This document shows, piece after piece, positions 8,425 to 17,350 of a stretch of 64,000 nucleotides of DNA (position 1 is the stretch's first letter; each line of letters starts with the position of its first letter). This DNA comes from Paenibacillus sp. YN15 (lineage in GTDB: Bacteria > Bacillota > Bacilli > Paenibacillales > NBRC-103111). The translations under genes were made by a program, and so were the position numbers. Where the stretch lies: assembly GCF_003285005.1 (NCBI RefSeq), contig NZ_QMFA01000021.1:56560-120559 (forward strand), in the 5' to 3' direction. Under the pieces are notes generated by a model. That model saw nothing but the letters and a program-made list of their open reading frames with translations, did not search any database and had not been told where the DNA came from.

Positions 8425-8940
8425 GCGTTTTTCGCAACTGCTCCGCTATGACTGTTTGACAGCAAGAATCACTGAGTTCCGTAACATTGCCGCGGCTCCA
8501 TTTCGCCTCTTTTTCGCCGTTTATGCCTGTTTATGCCTGCTTATGCCTGTTTATGCCACCGTTAGAGCCGCTGGAGTCCCGTATAGGCTGCGCGCAACCC
8601 ATATCCTACCAATGCTATCATGCATAAGTGCAGTTAGTCTTAGCCGCGAGCCCTCTTTTTCGCCCTCTTCATGCAAAAGTGCATCTATTTTTCGCTGAAA
8701 CCGCCAAACGGGTGGAATTCGCGGGAAATAAGTGCACTTGTGCATTTTGACCCTCCGTTTCAGCGGCTGAGCCATGAAATAAGTGCAGTTTTGCATTATG
8801 GACACACCATATCCATCTCGTTTCCGCAATAGCTGAGCAGCTACGTTTTTTCATTCTTAAGGCTTTCTTTATTTCACGCGCCAAACCCTAACCCCATGCT
8901 TATGGCCGCAGTGCTAAGCTGAATTACGGAGGGGAAGCCA
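8425..8940. repeat. Intergenic region with short tandem and palindromic repeats
   Basis: No credible gene is visible in about 500 bp. Three kinds of repeat are. A CTGAGTTCCGTAA copy lies near 8470. A 10-bp unit TTATGCCTGT is repeated about four times at 8521-8557. Four TGCA-N4-TGCA elements occur at 8621-8632, 8672-8683, 8733-8744 and 8784-8795, three of them within AAGTGCA. CGCTGAAACCG near 8693 and CGTTTCAGCGG near 8757 form a wider inverted pair. Confidence 0.6.
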
Positions 8941-8957
8941 AAGAGAGGTGACGAGAA

Positions 8958-9149
8958 ATGAATGAGCTGCTGCGGATTTGGGGGTTCATAGGGGTGGGGC
9001 TTATCGTGGTGAGCCTGGCCAAAAAAATATGGATTGCTGTGGACATGAAGAGACTGTCCCGGATACCTCCGGAGGAGCTTTATGAGGTGCGCGGAGCAGG
9101 CACGGGTGCTTATTCGTCCGGACAGCCGAAGCCGGAAGAGGAATCTTAA
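8958..9149 (+). CDS. Small single-span membrane protein upstream of kdpFABC (unknown)
   Basis: A 63-codon frame follows a good ribosome site (GAGAGGTGA at 8943-8951). The product has one hydrophobic helix (GFIGVGLIVVSLA, residues ~9-25), then a basic segment and an acidic, Pro-rich tail. I recognise no family. Its stop codon lies inside the first half-site of the putative KdpE box for kdpFABC, so it is probably a separate gene just ahead of that promoter. Its position between kdpDE and kdpFABC suggests, but does not show, a link to K+ transport. Confidence 0.55.
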   Translation: MNELLRIWGFIGVGLIVVSLAKKIWIAVDMKRLSRIPPEELYEVRGAGTGAYSSGQPKPEEES

Positions 9150-9181
9150 TGCGATCTTAATTCTCGGCGGGATATCCTAAT
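9144..9181 (+). promoter_or_regulatory. Probable KdpE box and promoter of kdpFABC
   Basis: TCTTAAT half-sites at 9144-9150 and 9155-9161 repeat the 18-base pattern TCTTAATGCRATCTTAAT found before kdpD. CCTAAT at 9176-9181 occupies the same offset as the CATAAT -10 box of kdpD. Transcription would begin near 9188, about 55 nt before the first micro-ORF. Confidence 0.68.
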
Positions 9182-9241
9182 CCTTCATTAATGAGAGACA
9201 TGGTACGCTTGTTGCAGATCAAATAAAAGGAGCAAAACCCA

Positions 9242-9352
9242 ATGATGGATCTATATATGGCGGCGGCATTGGCTGCAAGCTTCGGGTTATTTTACGCCTT
9301 TGCCAATTGGTGCGAGGCGCAGGTGGAGGAAAAAGGGAGGGAAGAGCAATGA
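9242..9352 (+). CDS. 36-residue membrane micro-ORF coupled to kdpF
   Basis: ATG 9242 follows GGAG at 9229-9232. The product begins MMDLYMAAALAASFG, has one predicted membrane helix and an acidic/basic C-terminus (VEEKGREEQ). Its TGA overlaps the ATG of kdpF (ATGA at 9349-9352), a typical coupling arrangement, so it is translated with the Kdp complex. I recognise no family. It could be a Kdp accessory subunit or only a leader that sets kdpF translation. Confidence 0.6.
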   Translation: MMDLYMAAALAASFGLFYAFANWCEAQVEEKGREEQ

Positions 9353-9426
9353 CTGTCATTCTGATTGCTACACTCTTTCTTTTTCTTTACCTGATCTACG
9401 CTTTGATTCATCCGGAGAAGTTCTAG
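9349..9426 (+). CDS. kdpF: KdpF small subunit of the K+-transporting ATPase
   Basis: This 25-residue peptide is a single hydrophobic helix ending YALIHPEKF. The ending matches the conserved (L/R)xPEKF tail of KdpF, the lipid-like subunit that stabilises KdpABC in the membrane. It starts inside the stop of the preceding micro-ORF and ends 33 nt before kdpA. Confidence 0.88.
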   Translation: MTVILIATLFLFLYLIYALIHPEKF

Positions 9427-9459
9427 GCGAAGGGATGCCGATATGTGGGAGGGTTATAT

Positions 9460-11136
9460 GTGGGGATTGTGCAAATAATCGCAGTGATTGTTATTCTGTT
9501 GCTTCTGGTTAAACCGGCGGGAACTTATTTATACCATGTGTTCTCCAACGAGGCGAACCGGACGGACCGGATTTTCGGCGGAATCGAGGGAGGCATCTAC
9601 AAGCTGGTTGGCTTGCGCAGCCGCGAGGGCATGTCCTGGAAAAAATACGCACTCAGCTTTTTGACTACTAACCTGGTGCTGGTGGCTTTCGGCTATCTGA
9701 TCCTGCGGCTGCAGGGCGCACTGCCCATGAACCCCAACGGTGCAGGGGCAATGGAAGAAACCTTGGCCTTCAACACCGTCATCAGCTTTATCACCAACAC
9801 CAACCTGCAGCATTACAGCGGAGAAACGTCCCTTGCCTATTTCTCCCAAATGGCGGTAATTACAATGATGATGTTTACCTCGGCGGCCAGCGGTTTTTCA
9901 GTGGCGGTTGCGTTTGTGAGAGGAATTACGGGAAGGCAGCATCTGGGGAACTTCTTCGAGGATTTTGTGAAGGCTCACATCCGTGTGTTTATTCCCCTGG
10001 CCTTGGTTGTAACGCTGGTTCTTGTGGCGCTTCAGGTGCCGCAGACCTTGAAGCCCACCCTGGAGGTTGCCACACTGGAAGGGGCCACCCAGCAAATCGC
10101 TATCGGCCCGGTAGCCTCCCTGGAGTCCATCAAGCATCTGGGAACCAACGGCGGGGGGTTCTTCGGAGCCAACTCGAGCCATCCATTCGAGAATCCGTCC
10201 CCGCTGACCAACGTCATCGAGATTTTATCCATGTGGATGCTGCCTGCGGCTCTTCCGTACATGTACGGGCGGTTTGCCAAAAACAAACGCCAGGGCTGGG
10301 GGATCTTCGCCGCCATGATGACGCTGTTTATCGTGCTGCTGTCGCTGAACTTCTACGCGGAGAGCCAGGGCAATCCGGCCATCAACGCCATGGGCATTGA
10401 TGCCTCCCAAGGCAGTATGGAAGGCAAGGAGGTGCGGTTCGGCATCCCGCAGTCGGCGCTGTTCACCACGGTGACCACCGCTGCCACTACAGGCAGTGTC
10501 AACAATATGCACGATACCCAAACGCCTCTCGGAAGCATCACCCCGCTTGCGCTGATGATGCTGAACAACGTGTTCGGGGGCAAGGGGGTAGGGCTGATCA
10601 ATATGCTGATGTATGCCTTGCTGGCGGTATTCCTTTGCGGGCTGATGGTGGGCAGAACCCCGGAATTTCTGGGGCGCAAAATCGAAGCCCGGGAAATGAA
10701 GCTCATCGCCGTCGCGATCCTGATCCATCCGTTTATTATCCTGGCCCCTACGGCAGTTTCCTTCCTGACGGATCTGGGCCAAGGCTCCATCACCAATCCG
10801 GGGCATCACGGGCTGTCTCAGATCCTCTACGAATACGCATCCTCTGCTGCCAACAACGGCTCGGGCTTTGAGGGATTGGCGGATAACACGCCGTTTTGGA
10901 ACATGGCAACAGGGATTGTCATGCTGCTTGGCCGTTATATCTCCATGATCGCCATGCTGGCGGTAGCCGGGTCCCTCAGCCGCAAGCAGCCGGTACCGGA
11001 AACCATCGGCACCTTCCGCACCGACAACGGGCTGTTTACCGGCATCCTGATCGGAACCGTGCTGATTATCGGCGCCTTGACTTTCCTGCCGGTGATGGTA
11101 TTGGGACCGGTGGCCGAGCATTTGATTCTAAGTTAG
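9460..11136 (+). CDS. kdpA: KdpA, K+-binding channel-like subunit
   Basis: The 558-residue integral membrane subunit selects K+ and passes it to KdpB. It has about ten membrane helices and the four degenerate selectivity-filter loops typical of the superfamily of K+ transporters; the loop [20 protein letters not shown] is readily seen, and [11 protein letters not shown] is another conserved stretch. GTG 9460 is preferred over GTG 9445 because GGGAGGG (9447-9453) lies just upstream and homologues begin at this point. kdpB follows 20 nt after the stop. Confidence 0.95.
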   Translation: MGIVQIIAVIVILLLLVKPAGTYLYHVFSNEANRTDRIFGGIEGGIYKLVGLRSREGMSWKKYALSFLTTNLVLVAFGYLILRLQGALPMNPNGAGAMEETLAFNTVISFITNTNLQHYSGETSLAYFSQMAVITMMMFTSAASGFSVAVAFVRGITGRQHLGNFFEDFVKAHIRVFIPLALVVTLVLVALQVPQTLKPTLEVATLEGATQQIAIGPVASLESIKHLGTNGGGFFGANSSHPFENPSPLTNVIEILSMWMLPAALPYMYGRFAKNKRQGWGIFAAMMTLFIVLLSLNFYAESQGNPAINAMGIDASQGSMEGKEVRFGIPQSALFTTVTTAATTGSVNNMHDTQTPLGSITPLALMMLNNVFGGKGVGLINMLMYALLAVFLCGLMVGRTPEFLGRKIEAREMKLIAVAILIHPFIILAPTAVSFLTDLGQGSITNPGHHGLSQILYEYASSAANNGSGFEGLADNTPFWNMATGIVMLLGRYISMIAMLAVAGSLSRKQPVPETIGTFRTDNGLFTGILIGTVLIIGALTFLPVMVLGPVAEHLILS

Positions 11137-11156
11137 GAGAGAGGGAGAACATCACT

Positions 11157-13190
11157 ATGAGTACGGCGCCGAAAAAGAAGCTGTTAACAGGCTCGATTAT
11201 CCGCAGTGCGGTGAAGGATAGCTTTGTGAAGCTGAACCCGCTGACCCTAATGAAAAATCCGGTTATGTTCGTGGTGGAGCTTGGCACCTTTATGGTGCTG
11301 CTGATGGTGCTGGCACCCGGCTTTTTTGGAGCGGAGGCTTCGAGAGGCTTTAATGTGGCGGTTTTCTTGATCCTGCTGTTTACCGTCCTGTTCGCCAATT
11401 TCGCCGAAGCGCTGGCGGAGGGCCGGGGAAAAGCCCAGGCGGATACCTTGAAGCGGACCAAGCAGGATGTCCAGGCCAACAAGCTGGTCGGTGATACCCT
11501 TAAGACCGTTGCCTCCTCCGAGCTTCGCAAAGGGGATATTGTCATGGTGCGCCAGGGCGAAATGATTCCCGGCGACGGCGAAGTGATCGAAGGCCTCGCT
11601 TCCGTGGATGAATCGGCCATTACCGGGGAATCGGCCCCTGTCATTAAAGAGGCAGGCGGGGATTTCAACTCTGTCACCGGCGGCACACGGGTGGTCAGCG
11701 ACGAGATTAAAGTAAGGATCACCAGCGACCCCGGGGAATCCTTCCTGGACCGAATGATCTCGCTGGTGGAAGGGGCGAAGCGGCAAAAAACTCCCAACGA
11801 GCTTGCCTTGTCCACTCTGCTGATCAGCCTGACCATCATCTTCCTGATTGTGGTGGTCACCTTGCGTCCCATCGCAGGCTATCTGGAGGCGGAGCTGGAG
11901 ATTCCCGTGCTGATCGCTTTGCTGGTATGCCTCATTCCCACCACTATCGGCGGCCTGCTGTCCGCCATCGGCATTGCCGGCATGGACCGGGTTACCCGCT
12001 TCAATGTTCTGGCCATGTCGGGCAAAGCGGTGGAGGCGGCGGGAGACATCAATACCATGATCCTGGACAAAACAGGCACCATTACCTTCGGCAACCGGAT
12101 GGCCAGCGAATTTGTTCCCGTTGGCGCAGAGACGGAAGCGGAGGTGGCCAAGTGGGCCGCCGTCAGCTCCGGTCTGGATGAGACGCCGGAAGGCCGTTCG
12201 GTTATTGAGCTGGTCAAAAAATTGGGACATCCTTATGACAGCACTTTGGCAACCGTCGGGACCTTCATCGAATTCCGGGCGGAAACCCGGATGAGCGGGA
12301 TGGATCTCCCGGACGGGCGGATGGTCCGCAAAGGCGCCGTTGATTCCGTCAAGCGGTGGGTCTTGTCCCAGGGCGGCGCCATCCCGGCCGATCTGGAGCA
12401 GAAGTCCAACGGCATCGCCGGAAAGGGCGGCACTCCCCTTGCGGTAGCGGTGAATGGCCGGATATACGGGCTTATTTATCTGAAGGATACGGTGAAGCCG
12501 GGAATGAAGGAGCGGTTTGACGAGCTGCGCAAAATGGGGATTAAAACCATAATGTGCACCGGCGACAATCCGCTGACCGCAGCTACCATTGCCGCAGAGG
12601 CGGGTGTAGATGAATTTATTGCCGAAAGCACCCCGGAGGACAAAATTGAAGTCATCCGCCGGGAACAAAACGACGGCAAGCTGGTGGCCATGACGGGCGA
12701 CGGGACCAACGACGCCCCGGCTTTGGCCCAGGCGGATGTGGGGCTGGCCATGAACAGCGGCACCGCCGCCGCCAAGGAAGCGGCCAACATGGTGGATTTG
12801 GATTCCGATCCGTCCAAGATCATTGAGGTGGTGGCCATCGGCAAGCAGCTGCTGATGACCCGGGGGGCGCTGACCACCTTCAGTATTGCGAATGATATTG
12901 CCAAATATTTTGCCATTATTCCCGCCATGTTCACCCTGGCAATCCCGGAGATGAACGCCCTGAATGTGATGGGCTTGGGCTCTCCCGGCTCTGCCATTGT
13001 CTCCGCGCTGGTGTTTAATGCAATCATTATTCCCCTCCTGATTCCGCTGGCCATGCGGGGGGTGTCGTATAAGCCGATGAGCTCGGTCAAGCTGCTGCGC
13101 CGCAATATCTTTGTTTATGGGCTGGGCGGAATTATCGTCCCGTTTATCGGCATTAAAGCCATCGATTTATTGGTGAGCATCTGGTTATAA
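11157..13190 (+). CDS. kdpB: KdpB, catalytic P-type ATPase subunit
   Basis: The 677-residue subunit hydrolyses ATP to power K+ uptake by KdpA. It shows ITGESAPVI in the actuator domain, the phosphorylation loop [11 protein letters not shown], nucleotide-binding KGA(V) and the hinge [16 protein letters not shown]. The membrane segment [12 protein letters not shown] is typical of KdpB. ATG 11157 has GGAGAGAGGGAG upstream. All catalytic residues look intact. Confidence 0.96.
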   Translation: MSTAPKKKLLTGSIIRSAVKDSFVKLNPLTLMKNPVMFVVELGTFMVLLMVLAPGFFGAEASRGFNVAVFLILLFTVLFANFAEALAEGRGKAQADTLKRTKQDVQANKLVGDTLKTVASSELRKGDIVMVRQGEMIPGDGEVIEGLASVDESAITGESAPVIKEAGGDFNSVTGGTRVVSDEIKVRITSDPGESFLDRMISLVEGAKRQKTPNELALSTLLISLTIIFLIVVVTLRPIAGYLEAELEIPVLIALLVCLIPTTIGGLLSAIGIAGMDRVTRFNVLAMSGKAVEAAGDINTMILDKTGTITFGNRMASEFVPVGAETEAEVAKWAAVSSGLDETPEGRSVIELVKKLGHPYDSTLATVGTFIEFRAETRMSGMDLPDGRMVRKGAVDSVKRWVLSQGGAIPADLEQKSNGIAGKGGTPLAVAVNGRIYGLIYLKDTVKPGMKERFDELRKMGIKTIMCTGDNPLTAATIAAEAGVDEFIAESTPEDKIEVIRREQNDGKLVAMTGDGTNDAPALAQADVGLAMNSGTAAAKEAANMVDLDSDPSKIIEVVAIGKQLLMTRGALTTFSIANDIAKYFAIIPAMFTLAIPEMNALNVMGLGSPGSAIVSALVFNAIIIPLLIPLAMRGVSYKPMSSVKLLRRNIFVYGLGGIIVPFIGIKAIDLLVSIWL

Positions 13191-13226
13191 GAGCATGAAT
13201 CAGCGCGGGTAGGGAGGATGACAAAA

Positions 13227-13847
13227 ATGGGTTATGCAAAAACGGGCGGCTCCGGTGAAAATCCGGTGTCCCAAACGGCTTATCTGTTCATAGCGGCAAG
13301 GCTGGGCGTTGTGTTTATTATCCTTTGCGGGATCATATATCCGTTGGCTTCAACCGGGTTGGCCCAGGTTTTGATGCCCGGGCGGGCCAACGGAAGCCTG
13401 ATCAGCAACAGCGCGGGCCAGGTGGTGGGTTCGGAATTGATCGGGGAGCAATTTGCCAACCCGGCATTGTTCCAAAGCCGCGTATCCAGCATCGGCTACA
13501 AGGCCGAAGCCTCAGGCTCCAACAATTACGGGCCGTCCAACCCGGATATGCTTCAGCGTACCAGAGATTCCATTGAGCAGTGGAAAGCGGCAAATCCGGA
13601 GGTTCCGGTTAGCTCGCTGCCCGTTGATCTGGTGACCAATTCCGGCTCCGGTCTGGACCCGCATATCACTCCCGCATCCGCACGGGTGCAAATTCCCAGA
13701 ATCAGCGCCTTAAGCGGCATTCCCCGGGATAAGCTGGAGGCGTTGGTCACATCTCATACAGAGGGCCGGGATTTGGGATTGTTCGGCGAGGAGCGGGTCA
13801 ATGTGCTGAAGCTGAATATAGCCCTGCTGGAGCTGGGAGGTGGTTAA
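13227..13847 (+). CDS. kdpC: KdpC, assembly and affinity subunit
   Basis: The 206-residue product has one N-terminal membrane helix (LGVVFIILCGIIYPLAST) and a periplasm-side domain with NPALFQSR, NYGPSNPD and the conserved GSGLDPHITPASA and GLFGE motifs. KdpC stabilises the KdpA-KdpB pair. I chose ATG 13227 because AGGGAGG (13211-13217) is 9 nt upstream; ATG 13218 touches it. The following hydrolase-like gene starts 2 nt past the stop. Confidence 0.94.
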   Translation: MGYAKTGGSGENPVSQTAYLFIAARLGVVFIILCGIIYPLASTGLAQVLMPGRANGSLISNSAGQVVGSELIGEQFANPALFQSRVSSIGYKAEASGSNNYGPSNPDMLQRTRDSIEQWKAANPEVPVSSLPVDLVTNSGSGLDPHITPASARVQIPRISALSGIPRDKLEALVTSHTEGRDLGLFGEERVNVLKLNIALLELGGG

Positions 13848-13848
13848 C

Positions 13849-14664
13849 TTGCCTGTCGCCCATGTGAACGGCACTTCGCTTTATTATGAAATCCAGGGCA
13901 GAGGGATGCCTGTTTTCTTCATTCACGGCCACGGGATGACCCATGCCATGTTCAAGCCCCAACTGGACTATTTCGCCGGACAGTACAAGGTCATCACCTG
14001 CGATCTGCGGGGGAACGGCAGGTCCGGCCGGCTCACGGAGCCGCGGCAGGAGATTATCGATACGCAATGCGCCGATCTCATCGTGCTCTTAAACCAACTG
14101 CAGCTGCGGGAGGCTGTGTTTGTGGGCATCTCCTACGGAGGCTTGCTGGCGCAGCATATTGCCTATGCGTACCCCAACCGGGTCCGGGGGCTGGTGGTGG
14201 CGGACAGCTTTTACCGGGATGATCCGTCTGCGGTGGTCAGAGCCCTTCAGGCGGCGGCCGCCTACTGCAGCTGGCTGACCTATTATGCGCCCAGCGACTG
14301 GATTCTGCCCACGGTCCGGTTATCTTACCGGCGCTGGGAGCAGGCATACCGGGTTATCCGCAGCAGTCTGCTGGAAAAGCGTCCCGGCGAGCTGTATAAG
14401 CAAAGATTGGCCATGACCGGCGTAAATTACGGGCGGGAGCTAAGGGAAATCCGCCATCCCGCTCTTTGTCTGGCATCGGTGGATTCCGGTCCTAATGTGC
14501 TGTATATGAAGGAGCTGGCGGCCATGCTGCCCCATGCGCAGCTGGAGCTGCTTCCGGATTCGCTGCCGCCGGGAAACCTGTGCCAGCCGGAGCTGTTTAA
14601 CCGTCTGCTTCGGCAGTTCCTGGATTCGCTGGCAGTGCAGCGGGAACAACAAGCGGGAGGCTGA
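13849..14664 (+). CDS. Alpha/beta-hydrolase-fold protein in the kdp operon
   Basis: This 271-residue protein has the alpha/beta-hydrolase fold: HGHGMTH near the oxyanion site, CDLRGNGRS and the nucleophile elbow GISYGG. An acidic residue is available in ASVDSGP. At the C-terminus, where active enzymes have a catalytic His in a GHxxxxExP-type stretch, it reads PPGNLCQPELFN, so His appears replaced by Asn. It may therefore be inactive or use another residue. TTG 13849 is the likely start, with GGGAGGTGG just upstream; GTG 13840 is the alternative. It sits between kdpC and the tandem KdpD-sensor gene, with 4 nt to the latter, so it is in the same operon. Confidence 0.8.
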   Translation: MPVAHVNGTSLYYEIQGRGMPVFFIHGHGMTHAMFKPQLDYFAGQYKVITCDLRGNGRSGRLTEPRQEIIDTQCADLIVLLNQLQLREAVFVGISYGGLLAQHIAYAYPNRVRGLVVADSFYRDDPSAVVRALQAAAAYCSWLTYYAPSDWILPTVRLSYRRWEQAYRVIRSSLLEKRPGELYKQRLAMTGVNYGRELREIRHPALCLASVDSGPNVLYMKELAAMLPHAQLELLPDSLPPGNLCQPELFNRLLRQFLDSLAVQREQQAGG

Positions 14665-14668
14665 TGCG

Positions 14669-17029
14669 GTGGCGCCCTACAAACGCAAAACGCCGGAAGA
14701 GATTCTTGAGTCCATCTACCGCCTTCACCGGGGAAAGCTGAAGATTTTGATCGGTTCGGTGAGCGGCTCGGGAAAAACCTACCACATGCTCCAGGAGGGC
14801 AGGCTGCTGCAAAAGCAGGGCATTGATGTGGTGTACAGCGCCGTTTCCACCATGCAGCGGCCGGAGACGGTCCAGCAGCTGGAGGATTTGGAGCGGGTGC
14901 CCAGCATCCACTGGTGGAAGGAGGGGCAGGAGCAGAAGGACTTGCCCCTGGAGGCGCTGCTGGAGCGCAATCCCGAGGTGGTGCTGGTGGACGGGCTGGC
15001 CCACCGCAACCGAGAGGGAGCCCCATTCCCCACCCGGCTGGAGGATATCCGTTACCTGATGGACAAAGGCATCAGCGTCATCACTACCATAAACGTGTAT
15101 GAATTGGCAGGCGTGGGGGAGGAAATTTTTAAGCTGACGGGAATCAAAGCGGACGAAACAGTGCCTATGAACACTCTGGAGCTGGCAGATGAAGTGCGGC
15201 TCATTGATGTCTCCCCGGAAACCATCCTGAAGCGGATGGAGGAGGGGATCTTGGGGGACCGGGCCCATCCGGCCTTGTCCCGCAGAGGCAACCTGGGAGT
15301 ATTGCGGGAGGCGGCTCTGCGGCTGGTGGCGGAGGGGGTCAACGACTCGCTGGAAAAGCACCGGGAGGAGCTGGGGCTCATCGGCCCGTCCGGCGCTTCG
15401 GAGCGGATTCTGGTTTCGGCGCAGTATCATTGGAACGGCTCCCTCCATATCCGGCGGGGCCAGCAAATTGCCAAACGGCTGGGCGGCGAACTGCTTGTGG
15501 TTACCTTCGTGCCGGCGGGAAAGCCGCTGACCAAAGAGCAGCAGGCCTTCAGGCAGTCCATCGGCAAGCTGGTGAAGCGGGTGGATGCCCGGTTTGAGGA
15601 ATTGCCGCTGTCCCGGGTGCGCGCCCTGCCGTCGGCCCTGGTCCGGTATGCCATTCAAAACAACGTGACGCGGATTGTCATGGGCCACTCGCAAAAAAGC
15701 CGCTGGCAGGAAAAATGGCAGGGCTCCATTGCCAACCGGGTGCTGCGGAAAACCCGCAATATCGATGTGTTCCTGATGGCCGACCGGGCCGTGGAGGAAG
15801 GAGAGCGCATCCTGCCCGTCAAGTCGGCTCTGCCGCAGAAAACCCAACGGTTTCACCGCTTGACCGCTCAGGAAATCCAGAATCGGGCGGATACCATCCG
15901 CCGCGGCAGCTTCAAGGTGTATATCGGGGCTGCTCCGGGAGTGGGCAAAACCTACAAGATGCTCCAGGAAGGCAATCTTTTGCTGGGAAGAGGCATTGAT
16001 GTGGTCATTGGTCTGCTGGAAACCCACGGGCGGAAGGAAACCTTGGAGCAGATAGGGGCGCTGCCCGTCATTCCCAGGGCTAAAATCCGGTATCAATCCG
16101 CCCAGCTGGAGGAGATGGATACGGATGCCATCCTTGCCCGCCGTCCCGAGGTGGTGCTGGTGGATGAGCTGGCCCATACCAATGTGCCGGGAGTGGCCGC
16201 CCGGAAGCGCTATGAGGACATCATCCGGCTTTTGGAGAACGGCATTTCCGTTATTACCACGGTGAATGTGCAGCATTTGGAAAGCCTGAACGATGCGGTT
16301 GCCCAATTGACGGGAGTGCGGGTCCGGGAGACGGTGCCGGATTATATTCTCAGGCTGGCCAATGAGGTGGAGCTGATCGACATCACGCCGCAGATGCTTC
16401 AGGAGCGGATGAAGGAAGGGAAAATTTATGCGGCGGAGAAAATCGGCCAGGCCCTGGAATCCTTTTTCAAGATTGGCAATCTGATTGCTCTGCGGGAGCT
16501 GGCCCTGCGGGAGATTGCCGATGATGTGGACGAACGGCTGGAGGCCTGGGAGCGGGATGCCGCCTTGCGCGGGCCGTGGAGTCGGCGGGAGGTCATCTTC
16601 GTCTGCGTGGATCTGGAGCCCAGGGCGGAGCGGTTGATCCGCCGCGGCTTCCGGATTGCCCACCGGCTGAAGGCGGAGTGGTATGTCCACTATGCCCATT
16701 GCGGAGGGGAATTGTCAGCCGAGGAGCGGAAGCAGCTGGATACGCTGCGCCAACTGACGGAGCGGCTGGGCGGGATCATGGAGACGGCAGAGACAGGCGG
16801 CGGCAAGCGGCTCCACCGGCATTTGCTGGCGCGGATGAATGAGGTGCAGGCCACCCAGCTGATTATCGGGCAGTCCCGGAAGCCCTTGTGGCGGACGCTG
16901 TTCAAGAAGAACTTCGTCCATTATCTGCTGCGCCATGCCCGCCATATCGATATGCTGATCCTGGCGGATTACAAACCGCATGTGGCCGGGCAGGGGAGGG
17001 GGATGTCAAAGAGGAAGAGCTGTCCATGA
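14669..17029 (+). CDS. Tandem KdpD-sensor protein lacking a kinase domain
   Basis: The 786-residue protein is two copies of the KdpD N-terminal module, each a KdpD domain followed by a universal-stress-protein-like domain. Copy 1 (about 20-370) has a divergent Walker A GSVSGSGKT at 29-37 and DGLAHRN. Copy 2 (about 400-780) has canonical GAAPGVGKT at about 419-427 and VDELAHTNVPG. There are no membrane helices, GAF, HisKA or ATPase domain, so it should be soluble and unable to phosphorylate. Stand-alone KdpD N-terminal proteins are known in some bacteria with kdp operons; a head-to-tail double one is unusual to me. GTG 14669 has GCGGGAGG 8 nt upstream. It ends the kdp operon and likely modulates KdpD or the pump in response to a ligand, which is inference. 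Confidence 0.85.
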   Translation: MAPYKRKTPEEILESIYRLHRGKLKILIGSVSGSGKTYHMLQEGRLLQKQGIDVVYSAVSTMQRPETVQQLEDLERVPSIHWWKEGQEQKDLPLEALLERNPEVVLVDGLAHRNREGAPFPTRLEDIRYLMDKGISVITTINVYELAGVGEEIFKLTGIKADETVPMNTLELADEVRLIDVSPETILKRMEEGILGDRAHPALSRRGNLGVLREAALRLVAEGVNDSLEKHREELGLIGPSGASERILVSAQYHWNGSLHIRRGQQIAKRLGGELLVVTFVPAGKPLTKEQQAFRQSIGKLVKRVDARFEELPLSRVRALPSALVRYAIQNNVTRIVMGHSQKSRWQEKWQGSIANRVLRKTRNIDVFLMADRAVEEGERILPVKSALPQKTQRFHRLTAQEIQNRADTIRRGSFKVYIGAAPGVGKTYKMLQEGNLLLGRGIDVVIGLLETHGRKETLEQIGALPVIPRAKIRYQSAQLEEMDTDAILARRPEVVLVDELAHTNVPGVAARKRYEDIIRLLENGISVITTVNVQHLESLNDAVAQLTGVRVRETVPDYILRLANEVELIDITPQMLQERMKEGKIYAAEKIGQALESFFKIGNLIALRELALREIADDVDERLEAWERDAALRGPWSRREVIFVCVDLEPRAERLIRRGFRIAHRLKAEWYVHYAHCGGELSAEERKQLDTLRQLTERLGGIMETAETGGGKRLHRHLLARMNEVQATQLIIGQSRKPLWRTLFKKNFVHYLLRHARHIDMLILADYKPHVAGQGRGMSKRKSCP

Positions 17030-17108
17030 GTTTTTTGGAGGAAGGGTGAAAAGCGCGAAATGAGGACAGCTACGGGGGGCCCGGAAATTATCATTGAAAG
17101 CGAAGTAT

Positions 17109-17137
17109 TACAGTCGGCACCTTATATGCCGGCTGTA
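17109..17137. repeat. Hairpin after the kdp operon
   Basis: TACAGTCGGCA and TGCCGGCTGTA form an 11-bp stem with one G-T pair and a 7-nt loop. It is not followed by a T-run, so it may be a stabilising 3' structure and not a terminator. Confidence 0.5.
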
Positions 17138-17166
17138 GAAATATAATGAGACGACTAAAAGTGCGG

Positions 17167-17350
17167 CTAACGGCGGTGAGAGACGCTATTGGACGAAAAA
17201 GAGCTCCGAGAAATTTCTAACGGCGGTGAGAGACACTATTCGGACCAAAAGGAGGGAATGAACTCCAGTTGTGGTCAAATAAGGTCTCCTGCCGCCGTTA
17301 AAATTTGTAGAGGCTATGATTTCGCTAAATAAGGTCTTTGGCCGCCGTTA
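17167..17350. repeat. Four-copy intergenic repeat, two direct and two inverted
   Basis: CTAACGGCGGTGAGAGAC plus RCTATT occurs at 17167-17190 and 17217-17240, 50 bp apart. Near-reverse-complement copies (AAATAAGGTCT..GCCGCCGTTA) occur at 17277-17300 and 17327-17350, also 50 bp apart. The set forms one large palindrome. The last copy supplies the TAA stop of the GH13 gene on the minus strand. Confidence 0.75.

Noticed and set aside
14597..16699. A 700-codon antisense frame opposite the tandem KdpD-sensor gene
   Set aside because: It is a byproduct of high-GC codon usage; the sense strand has clear KdpD motifs and the antisense frame has no recognisable domain or ribosome site. Other long antisense frames (for example 800-1876 and 34393-35880) were rejected for the same reason.
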